Origin: Isoetes taiwanensis
Lineage: Eukaryota > Streptophyta > Lycopodiopsida > Isoetales > Isoetaceae
Length of the DNA: 64,000 bases
NCBI GenBank assembly: GCA_021234155.1
Contig: JAJEKV010000011.1
Span: 2,423,294-2,487,293 of the forward strand
Direction of reading: 5' to 3'
The translations under genes were made by a program, and so were the position numbers. The notes below the pieces were generated by a model. That model had not been told where the DNA came from. It worked only from the letters and a program-made list of their open reading frames with translations, and made no database searches. Shown here piece by piece: positions 36,585 through 46,630 of this stretch. Each line of letters opens with the position of its first letter. Within the stretch, counting starts at the first letter, position 1.

Positions 36585-37060
36585 CTTTTTGGGAACAAAA
36601 CCTTTTGCAATCATCTTCTTTCTCCATGCTTCATACCCACCCTTCGCAATTATTTCCTGTAACAGATCCTCCGTTGGCATGGATCCCCAATCCTGAAACT
36701 GCATTGTAGTTTGCATTATTCACCAAAAATAAAGAAATGCATTTGAAAGAAGATAGCACTTACAAACTTAGTCTTAATAGATATTACACCGCCAGAGCCA
36801 GTCCGTTGCTGCCTCGTGCGTTTGGCAGCAGCATTTGAACGTTGTAAGAGAGATCAATGTCCTCTGAAATGTCTTTCGGCACCCGATATCGGCTTTGGTC
36901 GATTCGACTCATCATGTTCATCATCATTTGACTCATCGAGGATGATGATGAACAACCGAGCACAACATGCCTTTTGTGGTGACATATTGTTTTCTGAATT
37001 TCTGCGTGCTCCTTGTGCGGATGTTTACGCATTACTTGGAAGAACTATGGGATTGGCGGC
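36585..37060 (-). other. Candidate upstream exons of the CACTA-associated gene
   Basis: 36698-36585 is a phase-0 exon of 38 codons (FQDWGSMPTEDLLQEI through KGFVPKK) between GCAG and AAAAAG/GTTGGG. Upstream, one frame gives DESNDDEHDESNRPKPISG and, after a shift, KRTRQQRTGSGGVISIKTKF, an acidic then basic linker. Strand and phase match the exons at 34.1-34.5 kb, but the connection is inferred. Confidence 0.4.
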
Positions 37061-38315
37061 GTTTCCTTGAGTGCGCACATATATTAACAACTTTAGTTAG
37101 AATAGTATATAAGTACGGAATCAAATCTTAGGTTAATATAATGGCGAAAGAAAGAAAGCAACAAAGACATAAAGGTATGGCAAATACATCGACCCACAAA
37201 CACGGGCAAAAACGGTCAATCAAATTAGACTTTTGTTTTGCGAGAAAAGCGAGAGCTAGATTTCTGCAATCAATTCCTAGATTATATAACAAGGCGAGAG
37301 AAAAGAAAACAAGCAATAAATCGGCATTATCGCCAAAGAAAGGAAGCAACAAATGAATCGCCTCAGTCTGTCTCCCAAGGTTGCACATTTCTTCAACAAG
37401 ACGGTTCATTTGCGGCATGCAAACAGGACTCTTGTGCATCTCATCCGGGCTCGTTAACCATAATCATTAGTAACAAGGCCGAATATCAAGGTCCAACATG
37501 GGCAATTAAGTAGCGATTAAAGAGAATAAAGCGGTTCTGTTTTTTCCATATACCCGGTCCGGCATGTCAAGTACCTTAAACTCTGGCGCATATACATAAA
37601 TGTTTAATAGTGGGCGCCGCATTTCGTAGGTCTCAATTTCTACTTCGGATCATAATTACCAACTAAAATGATGTCCATGCAAACTGGGATGCCAGGCAGT
37701 ACATCTCGCACTTCAGGGAACAAACTCAACTGTATGATGTGGATAACAATCCAAGATCTTTATACTCAACACAAACTTTTCTCTTATTAAGTGGAACAAT
37801 GATTGACATGATAAACAAACGTTCAGGTCAACTAAGAGTGTAAATTAATCCATGTAGATTGCAATAAGTGTCCTCTTTTAGCACTTTAGACTATAATGAG
37901 CACACATGAGATTGCCAGAAAAAGGTGATTCCATAAAAGTATATTTTGACTAGGCATGTTTCTAAACATGGGTAGATCTCACTTACATTCTCCATGCATA
38001 AGCATAGGAATTTCCCAGAAGCCTTAGCTGATACAAAGTTTATCCCTGTTTATCCAGAAAGCTAGCCCAACTTTAAATTCAAAATACAAAAGAAGAATCG
38101 TTCCCTTTTGGGATTTTCAATCAAAAGCACGATTTCATTAATTGGAGAAAATAAGCCAATTTTGAGAATTTTAAGCACACCTAATTTGCTCTAGCACGAA
38201 TACTTTCACCTACTTCTCGAGCACAAGAAACATGAGGTAATTAACATACACATATACATACAAATTATGTGTTATACTTGTATGTGTACATGACACCAAT
38301 ACATTGTACATTGTA
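37061..38315. other. Span without recognised gene
   Basis: Overlapping frames on both strands at 37128-37513 have no motif. The rest is AT-rich and leads into the promoter of the first small gene. Confidence 0.4.
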
Positions 38316-38319
38316 CACC

Positions 38320-38355
38320 AATAATTCACATCAATAATTTTACTTCACTATAAAA
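38320..38355 (+). promoter_or_regulatory. Core promoter of small gene 1, TATA box at 38349
   Basis: The block ending CTTCACTATAAAA matches 31 of 36 positions with 38901-38936 in front of gene 2. TATAAAA begins 43 nt before the start codon in both genes, so the leader is probably only about 10-15 nt. Confidence 0.7.
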
Positions 38356-38391
38356 ACGACTTGACTCGGGGGCAGAGGTCATTCGTCTTCC

Positions 38392-38634
38392 ATGGCTTCC
38401 TCGATGCCTCGTCCAGAGCACATCCGCTCTTTCAAGTGTTACTTGAGCTACAACGATCTGGGCGAATGCGCTAGAAATGGCGTTAATCTTGATCCATGGC
38501 TCTTATCTAAAGCTGATGGACCTGCTAGTGCTTGCAGGAAGCTCACTCGTGTTGTGGTGCACATTTACTGGCTTCCTGATCAGGAGATCTATGAGCTGAA
38601 TAGCATCACGAGCTTTGGTGTTGATGATGAGTGA
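38392..38634 (+). CDS. Small conserved protein 1 (80 aa), tandem paralogue
   Basis: Intact single-exon frame starting in CCATGGC and ending TGA. The protein aligns without gaps to the 79-aa product at 38973, with about 27 identical positions: HI at 10-11, KC at 15-16, SxxDLxxC at 19-26, LDPxLxxKAxG at 33-43, C48, RVxxH at 53-57, WLP at 60-62, YE at 67-68 and IT at 72-73. Three cysteines (16, 26, 48) are shared. There is no signal peptide or membrane segment. I recognise no family. Survival of both frames amid decayed DNA, with protein divergence but no indels, argues for selection. Confidence 0.75.
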   Translation: MASSMPRPEHIRSFKCYLSYNDLGECARNGVNLDPWLLSKADGPASACRKLTRVVVHIYWLPDQEIYELNSITSFGVDDE

Positions 38635-38900
38635 ATCTGCACCTGCTAATAATGTAATAATGACATGGGTACCTAATAACTAAGTAAGGATGTAATAGCA
38701 TTCTGGTTAAGGATGTAATATCATGTAACAATGTGCTAATAGCTCCACTTTTTCTGCAAGCTGTCATTGAATTCAATCATAGCAAAATTCGTCAAGCAAA
38801 CATGTTTTCAAACATACGCATATTAGTATGAAATATGTATTATTCTTGTACGTATACAACAGTCTGATACACGGTCAATAATGGTGATAAAGTCTACCCC

Positions 38901-38936
38901 AATAATTGACCTCAATCATTCCACTTCACTATAAAA
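38901..38936 (+). promoter_or_regulatory. Core promoter of small gene 2, TATA box at 38930
   Basis: Counterpart of 38320-38355; same TATA-to-ATG distance (43 nt) and similar leader (TTCATTCATCTCCCATGG against TCATTCGTCTTCCATGG). Confidence 0.7.
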
Positions 38937-38972
38937 GCTTCTCACTTCGGGTCTAAATTTCATTCATCTCCC

Positions 38973-39212
38973 ATGGATTTTTCGCCTTCTTCAGTTCACC
39001 ACATTGAGGCGATCAAGTGCTCAATGAGCCACTCTGATCTTGTTGGTTGCCTAGACAGGCATCTTCTTCTTGATCCCTACCTGCGAAGAAAAGCTTTGGG
39101 CGCTGAGATTCATTGCCCTGCGTCAATTCGTGTTATGATCCATCTGATTTGGCTTCCTGAGCGCATGAGCTATGAGATATCAGGGATCACTACTACAGAT
39201 CCTGAAGATTAA
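38973..39212 (+). CDS. Small conserved protein 2 (79 aa), tandem paralogue
   Basis: Start 581 bases downstream of gene 1, same strand, own TATA box, no intron. It begins MDFSPSSVHHIEAIKC and ends acidic (TTTDPED). It is about one-third identical to gene 1 with no gaps, and the WLP and SYEISGIT words near its end are shared in pattern. The pair must come from an old tandem duplication that kept the promoter more similar than the coding region. Function unknown; a cytosolic or nuclear small protein is the simplest guess. Confidence 0.75.
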   Translation: MDFSPSSVHHIEAIKCSMSHSDLVGCLDRHLLLDPYLRRKALGAEIHCPASIRVMIHLIWLPERMSYEISGITTTDPED

Positions 39213-39391
39213 TGAATCACCTGTTTGGCATTGTATAGTGTAAGAGCTCTTGTGTTGAGATGAAAAACGCAGAGCCTAATGAATAATAACTAGTCTATTG
39301 TGAGTTGCATGTCATGTATGATATAGTAATTATGTAAAAGAGCATTGCATACCTCAAGAGTTCTCATCTTCGTCGTTAGCTTCTTTAGCCA

Positions 39392-42250
39392 CTAATTCTT
39401 GCAATGACCAAGCTGACCCCCCACACTTTGGGGATCCGGCCGACAAACGGCCTGGTCTCTGGCCCAACCATAGTCTATTGTTTTCAAATGTTGGTAGCGT
39501 GGCGGGTCATTGGGATTAGGTCTCCAATTCTTGCTCCAGCAATCCCTATCTTGCATTGCATATGAGGTACCCTTTACGGCAGGGCTCAAACCAAGATACA
39601 AACACCTCTTTATAGTGAGGGAGATTAGGGTCCCTCTTGGGTCCTCTTCGGCATAGGCCATCCCGTCGAGGCGGTTATCATGTGGCACGATCGGCAAAGC
39701 ATTCCTTTCTTGACATCTTGGTAGGGGTCGAATATTTCAACGGGGTTCTTGGGTCTACGGAGAAAGGCCGACATAATGAGATGCCCCAATGTGTTCATCC
39801 ACCAATAAGTTGTCGGGTTCTTGTAATGCAATTTGTCTCGTCTTTGGGCAGAAATCACGAATAGCCGGTTCTCTACCGGGCTGAGCGTCCCCAAGCACTT
39901 TCGCAACAAAGGTGGACCAGTAGTCAATAACTTCATTCATATCGTGTTAGACCATGAGTTATCGCTGGCTCTAGAAATAGCTGCCCAGTGCATCATGTAC
40001 TTGGCAATTGAAGCTCTCAAGGCACCTATATCTATCAAGCTCTCATATGGCTGCACGACCTTAGGTGACCCTCTAGGAATCATAGGTAAGCCTTGGGCAT
40101 CCTCCTTCCACATTTTGATTCCCTTTTTAGGGTAACCACTCCCTATGCCTGGCCTCATCTTGTAGAACATTAGTGGCCATCCATCCTTCATGCAGAACTT
40201 GAAGAGTAGAGGTTCCAAATGACCACATAAACGGTCTTTCTTATCAGGGATAAAACCTTTCACGAATTCTTTCCAATTGGGAACCTCAGACACAAGGTAG
40301 GGTGTAGGAGACTTTGAACTACTTTGCTGAAGAGTTGCATAAGCTCAGGAATAGTCAATGCATCGATCTTCTCAATAGAGTAGAGTAGTTTCCAAAGAGG
40401 GCATCTATGTCATCGTGGGTGTGTCCAACCATCATGAATCAGTACTTTTGATCGAAGACACCTAACCGGACCAAGTATGACAAGTAAGAGAAAAAGATAC
40501 TGTTCTTGTTTTGTCACGAGCAATTGTCTAGCTGCAAGTAAAGCCTCCTAGGCAACTTCTTGATTGTCGGAGGGCCCTTCATAGGAGGCATAAAATCATT
40601 TCTAGTGCCATTCACCATTTTTGTCCTAAGGGCTTACGTGTTCAAAATTGCTCCACCCGGTGACTTCTGGATGATCGTATTTACGCAAATGACCCCGGTT
40701 GTCCTCCAGATTGATTCTCTAGTGTTTTCAAGGTATGATTTAAAGATCCCACATGAAAATTTGAATCATCGGGCCGGGAGGGAGGTCCGAGAAGTGGCCC
40801 AAGGCACCTACACCATGCCCATGCATGAGAGCACCCGATAAGACTCACCTTCAACCGTTCACCCCTCCATACATTTTGCTTTCGCTTCTCGGGACGAGGA
40901 ACCATCGTTTTATTCTGATCCATTTTATCATGTATAATGGTTAAGGCATGTTCGGAGATCGATGAGACAAAGCTCTCCATGACCCGGTAGAGACTCTGCG
41001 GGGAAAGTTGGGCTGTCGTCATGTGGGATTTCCTTTCCACGGCAAGCTCTCTTCTTTCTCTTGGATCTCTAGCCTTGGCAAGCTTCTCTTTTTATCACAA
41101 TCTGGTATTACACTTAGAAAATGCTATCCTTTTGGCGATTGCTACCTCATAGTGGTTCTCCTTCCACGTTGACAAGAAGGGCGGCGGAGAAACATGTTTT
41201 CCCCTGTCATCTCGTGGGCGGTTATATCTACCTCTTGATGTATGTCCTTTTAGTCAAGATTGAAGGTAATCTCTTCACATTTTCTCTAGTGCCCCCACTC
41301 GTAACCTTTGGCGGTGTGGCATAGTTTCAGCATTTTCATCTATGTACATAGATAGCCGCACTTCCGGCCCGGTGTATGAGATCTTGGCTTCATGGACCGG
41401 AGTTTAGGTGCTCGCAATCTGTGCCCGTTCAAAAACGCTTTCTCCATTTGTAAAATGTAGAAACCGGTATACCGTAAAGCACTATGCCATGCCTTCACCA
41501 CAGACTTGCTTGTTGTTCGGCGATTAGCTTTTCACACTTCCATTCTCGAACAAAGATCTAGCATGTTGTGCGCATAAAAGTCGTGCGTTCGAGCTTTTCA
41601 TGTTCGATAAAAAGGTTCTCATGGCGAATACCTCTTTAAGCGTGAAATTAGCACAACATCTCTTCAAAGCGACACATAGGGGACACGAAGCGCAAGATAG
41701 CTTCCGGTGTGGTTTTCCTTTCACCTTTGTTTGGGGTGGGGCGTCCTCTAGCCTTCCTCTTCACCATGTGGTAATCTTGTCTTTTTTTTGTTACTCCGAC
41801 CTCAGGCGATGGCATAAGCTTCCTTCTCGACCTCTGTCTCCTTCACGGCCGTAACTAGACTTGAAACCGGAATCGCGTCTCACGAGAACCAATGCTATTG
41901 GCCATCTCACCAAGTCATGCATCGTGGCATTTCTGCACAAGCCCGTGAGCATAGAAATCTTCGGGCATTGGCAACAAACTCGCGAAACCCTATCCATGCT
42001 TCACCCAACTTCATGTCGGATCGACATCGTTTGGATGCGAAAGCGATGACACCCGGTACCATAAAGGCGGTTTGCGGCACTCGTGCAAATAACTCACATG
42101 TCTTTTCCACTAGTTTATCCCTACAAATCCCCACGCAATTCAATTGGCTCATTTGTTTCCTTCCGCGGGCATTCTTTTGGAACTTGCCAATTTATCCGGT
42201 TTGATCGACGGTGGTGTGCTAACATCGGGTCTTTGGAGTGATTTCATTAC
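39392..42250 (-). pseudogene. DUF7869-type transposon-associated gene, decayed
   Basis: Minus-strand words in order fit a large protein family (DUF7869-like) common as repetitive genes in plants and animals. 42152-41907 is a coherent but unnamed N-terminal frame. 41724-41524 has a CxxC..C region (SCASCPLC) and LLSNMKSSNARL-like words. Near 40.93 kb comes HDKMDQNKT, near 40.76 kb DDSNFHVGSLNHTLKTL, and near 40.52 kb LYLQLDNCS and QNKNSIFFSYL. Near 40.43 kb comes MVGHTHDDIDALFG, a hallmark of the family. 40293-39937 reads VPNWKEFVKGF. Many frameshifts and several stops break it. The biochemical role of the family is not established. Confidence 0.6.
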
Positions 42251-42418
42251 GAGCGTCGCTTTTGGACCAAAAGCGAAGCTAAAGGCGGCTTCCCTAGGTG
42301 GTTCAATTCGGTTCTCGAAAAGCGGCGGTGGTATCGCCCATCAAAGACAACGACAAGAGAAACTACTATCAATTCGTCTGGCACGGGGACGTTGTGGTGA
42401 TTTTTGAAGTTATGCACT

Positions 42419-42426
42419 CTGCCCTC
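42419..42426. repeat. hAT target-site duplication, left
   Basis: CTGCCCTC, repeated exactly at 42972-42979. Confidence 0.85.
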
Positions 42427-42971
42427 CAATGTTGTTAAAAAACCCGTTTTTTATTTTTAAAGTACCTCTATAAAAATCTTCACGTTTTTTAAAGGATTTT
42501 TATGATTTGGTATGGCCAAAAACAAAATTGCACATTCTTTACCTTTGCTTTATTGGACATATTTGCTATCAAGGCGTAAGCGTGCCAACAAGTAAATCGG
42601 AAGCTTATCTTTGCTATTAGAAACTATTAAGTTCAAGTACAAAGATATCATAGCTATTTTGCCATGCAACTCTTAAGAAAGTTCAGAAAAACATTATTAT
42701 AGAGATTAAGATATATAAGAATTCTATATGCAAAGATAAATAAGTTCAAGAATAACATATATTTGGATAAAAAAAATCATAGTCCAAAGATTTTTAAGGA
42801 TTTTTAAGGATTTTTAAAGATTTTTAAGGATTTATTAGGATTTTAAAGATTTTTAACGTATTTTATATAAAATACGTTTTTAAAGATTTTTTCCAAAAAT
42901 TTTAAAAATCTTCAAAAAATCTTAAAAAACGTTTTTTAAATGTACGGATTTTGACGTACTTAACAACATTG
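42427..42971. mobile_element. hAT-type MITE (545 bp)
   Basis: Ends are perfect 12-bp inverted repeats, CAATGTTGTTAA on the left and its inverse on the right, bounded by an 8-bp direct duplication. Both features define the hAT superfamily. The interior is non-coding and very AT-rich, with repeated GGATTTTTAA units (42785-42850) and inverted AAAAAACGTTTTTTA-like words. It separates the DUF7869 relic from the upstream region of the methyltransferase-like gene. Confidence 0.85.
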
Positions 42972-42979
42972 CTGCCCTC
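42972..42979. repeat. hAT target-site duplication, right
   Basis: CTGCCCTC, identical to 42419-42426. Confidence 0.85.
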
Positions 42980-43049
42980 AGCCACCTTCTTCCCCAACAG
43001 GTAGAAAGACTGTAGAGCTTCCATCCTGAAGAAAGTCAACACTGATCGT

Positions 43050-43440
43050 CAACATCGCGATGGCGATCCGCAGGACCTCAGTAGTAAAAAAAATGCACAT
43101 TACTCAAAGACCAGAAGGACGACATGATACCTCAGGATGATCGCGAAGGCGATCCGCTTGAGCACATGGGTATAAATGACACAAGCATGACACAGATGGG
43201 CCGGAGAGATCGCGACGGCGATCCTTCGGACCTCTATGGTGGACATCTTGAATCCTTCAAATCTACCTAGAATCTTTCTCTAATCAACTAACCTTATTCA
43301 GTTCAAACTATTTTCTTCTGACCATTTAAAAACCACTTATCTACTGGACTTACCTCGACAAGATCGCAATCGCGATTAATTCGATGTAATCTCGCGTCGC
43401 GTTATAAGTGCTATGCTCCTGATGAACGCAGTCGCGATTC
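43050..43440. repeat. Dispersed GATCGCG-type near-palindromes, upstream cluster
   Basis: About six copies of a 14-18 base word of the form (G)ATCGCGNNNGCGAT(C) at about 43053, 43138, 43208, 43362, 43389 and 43428. Examples are ATCGCGATGGCGATCC and ATCGCGACGGCGATCC. Spacing is irregular, so this is not a tandem array. Confidence 0.8.
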
Positions 43441-43969
43441 TTTCAGGCAGAGATCCGAACAGGTCCAACTGAGCAAAAAATAGATATTTGAGTAAGTCTC
43501 GCAAGTCAAATGTTTATGTGAATATTAATTGCAGATGTTATTTCCACAACGAAAATTGCCTTTCAGTTGATTACAATGGAGATCTGTCGTGAATTGAACA
43601 CCTGGGATCAGAAGCATTAGCAGAACCATTATGTTACCGTGATATTCCCTCACTATCAATTAGTCCGAGAAATAAACAATTCAATTGGGCCTCGCCAACC
43701 AGATTATACAGATCCCTGAACAACATACACCAATATAGAGATGGTGCCAATATAGTGAATTACATTACGATTGTGAAGACACTATTATAACCTATACATA
43801 AACAACAAATCGGAAATCACTCCTGAATTCGATAACTTCTAGCTGGATAAACAGTAAGGCATTAGGATTTTGTACCCCGGTAGCTTAAAGTAGGCGAGCG
43901 CCTTCAAGATGAGACCTAGAGCCCTGAAGAACAGAGAAGGCCCTCAAAAAAACCAACGGCCCGGCGAGA
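43441..43969. other. Span without recognised feature
   Basis: Non-coding AT-rich spacer between the palindrome cluster and the GC-rich promoter block. Confidence 0.4.
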
Positions 43970-44561
43970 AGAACGGCGCCTTCGAACACCGCTTTCGATT
44001 ACAAACTGGAAATCCCGCCTTCTTGATCGAGCGCGAAATTCAGGTTCAAAATTTAAAATCAGTTGTCTTTTTCAGTACTTTAACCGCGCTCCAGAGGCGT
44101 CTTAATTTTGGTTCCGTAGGGCCTTTATTCAGTTGGGGAGGGAGGTTGTTTCTCCCACTTTACGTACACATTTTGAATTTAGAGGTGCACGACCAAAAGT
44201 ACCTCTTGTCCGGAAATTGCCACATTTACAATAAAGTTGTTGGGTATCCATAAATAAGGGCGGCTGCATTAATGGTGGGTAATTATGAATGCCGGCCGTA
44301 TTTATGGCGCGTCAGGTCCCGCACGTGCCGAATTAAATTAATCCGGCTTCCGCGACCAGTATTTATTCTCGCGATTCCTTCGACTTTCATTCGCCCGGCG
44401 CCGACTGGCGCCTTCGCTGATTCGGCGCTGCCGCCTCCTCGGCGCCTTCATTCCTTATACGAGCCCGTGGCCTTCCAGCGATTCAGCCGCCGCCTCCTCT
44501 CGGCGCCTTCCACATAGCGTCACAGATCCCGTTTTTTGAAATCTTCCGGCGCCGGCGATCC
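43970..44561 (+). promoter_or_regulatory. GC-rich promoter/leader with repeated GGCGCCTTC
   Basis: GGCGCCTTC or GGCGCCTTCC occurs about four times (near 43975, 44410, 44440, 44500), together with CCGGCGCCG, directly before the first ATG at 44562. The base composition is unlike the surrounding DNA. This suggests a CpG-rich proximal promoter and 5' leader. Confidence 0.45.
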
Positions 44562-46155
44562 ATGGCACCAAAAGCTAACCTCAGAGAAGGTTAGTTCTAA
44601 CCCCCTTAGCTCAAGAAGATCGCGGGCGCGATTTCCTTCGATAGTGCATGTTTAATTATCTTTGTTCACCTTTTAAGTAATGTAGTCATGATAAGGTGCG
44701 GAACTCAAAGAGTATCAGCGGCGATGCGATTTGGTGAAGTGGTCCGGACGGATCAGCGTCGCGATCCTGCCGGCTTGCTTTCGGTAAGCATCGCGACAGC
44801 GATGTTCGATGGTCAGCGACATCGCGGTCGCGATCTGCATGATAGCTCACGACGTGCCCGACCGTGATCACTCATGAAGATCGCGGTCGCGATTGTCGTA
44901 AGCTCTCATGAAGATCAGCGACCGCGATCTTTGTTGACATTACGAAAAGGATGTGTGCATTAGGGAATCGACACACCTTTTCCTTGCAGCTCACGGATTT
45001 GTTTCAAGCGGTCGGGCGTTGAACCCACTAAGATCATCACACCTTCAAATGAAAGAAAGTGGTGCATTAAAATTGCACAAGCAATTCCACGCATCTAAAG
45101 GCCCGGCCGTAAGACCTCTGCTTGTTCCTCGGGAATTTGGCAAAGAAAGATGACATCTGGGCGAGATAGGAATTGCAATCGCTATGTGGGGAAGGAACAA
45201 AGAACAATGTCCAAGACGCTATTATATGCGGCGTAGAGGACACTACAAATTCTTGATTCATTGAGTATGTCCTTAAATGGACAAACTATGATCCTCGCTC
45301 ATGGCAGCTAGCAAGTTAAACAAGCCGACCCTTTGGAAAGAATGTTCGACCCGGTCTTGGAAGGCTACTACTGGTAATCGCAGCAGTCCTATGAATCTCT
45401 GTCTCTGTCGAAGGAATAGCGGCAATAGGGATATATTGTGCGGCTTCTCGACATGCGAAGAAAAGGTTTGCAGGCGGATAAGAAACCACCTAGCATTGCA
45501 ATGAAAGCTAAAGCGAGATGAGAAGATGCCTTACGTAATGGACCTGGCGGTTAAGGGCTCAGGGTGAAGAAAAACATGTGAAGCCGTATCTCTAGCGCAG
45601 AGGCCTCTACCGAACCCAGAGCCCTTTCCGTGGAGCCTGTTTCCACTGCCCAACCATCTGCTATTATAGATCCTGCTCAACCTCTGGCTATTTGTGCTCC
45701 CCCTACTATGCCTAAAGATACTACTATCCCAAAGTTCACAATCAACCTCCGCAAACTCAATACCGATGGCGAGAACCTTCTTCTTCCAACACCCCCTTAG
45801 TCTCAGGTGTTGCATCGTCCAAGAGGCTAGCATTTCCTCTTCAATCTGAACTGCCGACCGAGCTCAAATTCAATCCTGAAGAAGAACGCAAATTGGCAGA
45901 ACAAACTGCACAGAAGCTTGAACAATTCAAACGGTTCTACCCACTTGGTGTGAACTGGTTTATGAAGGTCTCTATATTCGATTGCGAACCAGCTCCTGCT
46001 AACCTCACGCATCGAATGCGTTCAAACGACCACGTGCAGACTCTCGTGAAGAGTTTCAAAACGTATCCTACGGAGGTGCTCACGCCGGCCGATCACAAGG
46101 CCCCCAAAAATGAACTTGCAATAAAAATCAACATGAAAACCAGTATGTATATGGT
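44562..46155 (+). pseudogene. 5' part of a chromodomain-ParB-methyltransferase-like gene
   Basis: Exon 1 (44562-44589) reads MAPKANLRE and ends at GAAG/GTTAGT. The next exon starts after CCTTGCAG at 44990. Between 45190 and 45400 three frames together give a chromodomain-like pattern: NVQDAIICGVEDTT, YVLKWTNYDPRSWQLAS, then SKLNKPTL and MFDPVLEGYYW. A Pro/Ser/Thr-rich linker follows (45590-45800: TIPKFTINLRKLNTDG). The next frame (about 45810-46150) reads LPTELKFNPEEERKLAEQ, then FDCEPAPANLTHR and VQTLVKSFKTYPTEV, the layout of a ParB/sulfiredoxin-like N-terminal domain. It ends near a GTATGT donor. Frameshifts and stops are present, so this copy is broken. Confidence 0.5.
44617..44935. repeat. 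GATCGCG-type near-palindromes in intron 1
   Basis: Seven copies near 44618, 44717, 44750, 44789, 44818, 44879 and 44913, for example ATCGCGGTCGCGAT, ATCGCGACAGCGATG and GATCAGCGACCGCGATC. Single related copies recur at 56690 (ATCGCGGCCGCGAT), 58815 and 58915, again in or beside the same gene. Confidence 0.8.
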
Positions 46156-46630
46156 TTTTTTATACAACAATTCATAATGTCAATAAAAACCATGTGTCTT
46201 TGATGATTTTGCAAAATTATTAGTAGTTCATATCATACTTTTTGTACTAATTCTAAAATTTAAACTAGTTTATATAAATTATCACTAGTTTGTAAGATGG
46301 TTTCTAAGCATACATTGATTTTGTAAAATCATTGCTAGTTCATTATCATGTTTAATTACACAAATTCTACATAGTACAATGGTTTTTTGAAATCATCATA
46401 AGTTTGAAAGATGTGTTTTAAGCATATGTTGACTTTGCAAAACCATTGCTAGTTCATACCACATTTAATTATACACATTCTAGATCTTAAAATGGTTTCT
46501 TATAATCATCATTAATTCTTCAGATGCTTTTTACATATGTGTTTTCAGTATTATAATTTTGGATGCTCTCAGATACTAGTTGTCGCTATCATATATGTTT
46601 TCAACATAATTTTTATACTATCAAGTTTTT
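46156..46630. other. Start of the ~10-kb intron, AT-rich
   Basis: Repeated loose words (AAATCATCA, CTAGTTCAT, CATATGT) but no coding. Confidence 0.45.

Noticed and set aside
36784-37070. Met/Ser-rich frames in the ATGATGATG stretch
   Set aside because: Products of a trinucleotide-like repeat read in the wrong frame. The acidic DESNDDEHDES frame is preferred.
42785-42960. CRISPR-like repeated GGATTTTTAA units
   Set aside because: No spacers of constant length. They are internal AT-rich repeats of a hAT MITE.
43050-44935. Reading the GATCGCG palindromes as a CRISPR or satellite array
   Set aside because: Spacing is irregular (15 to over 100 bases) and the units vary; neither array type fits.
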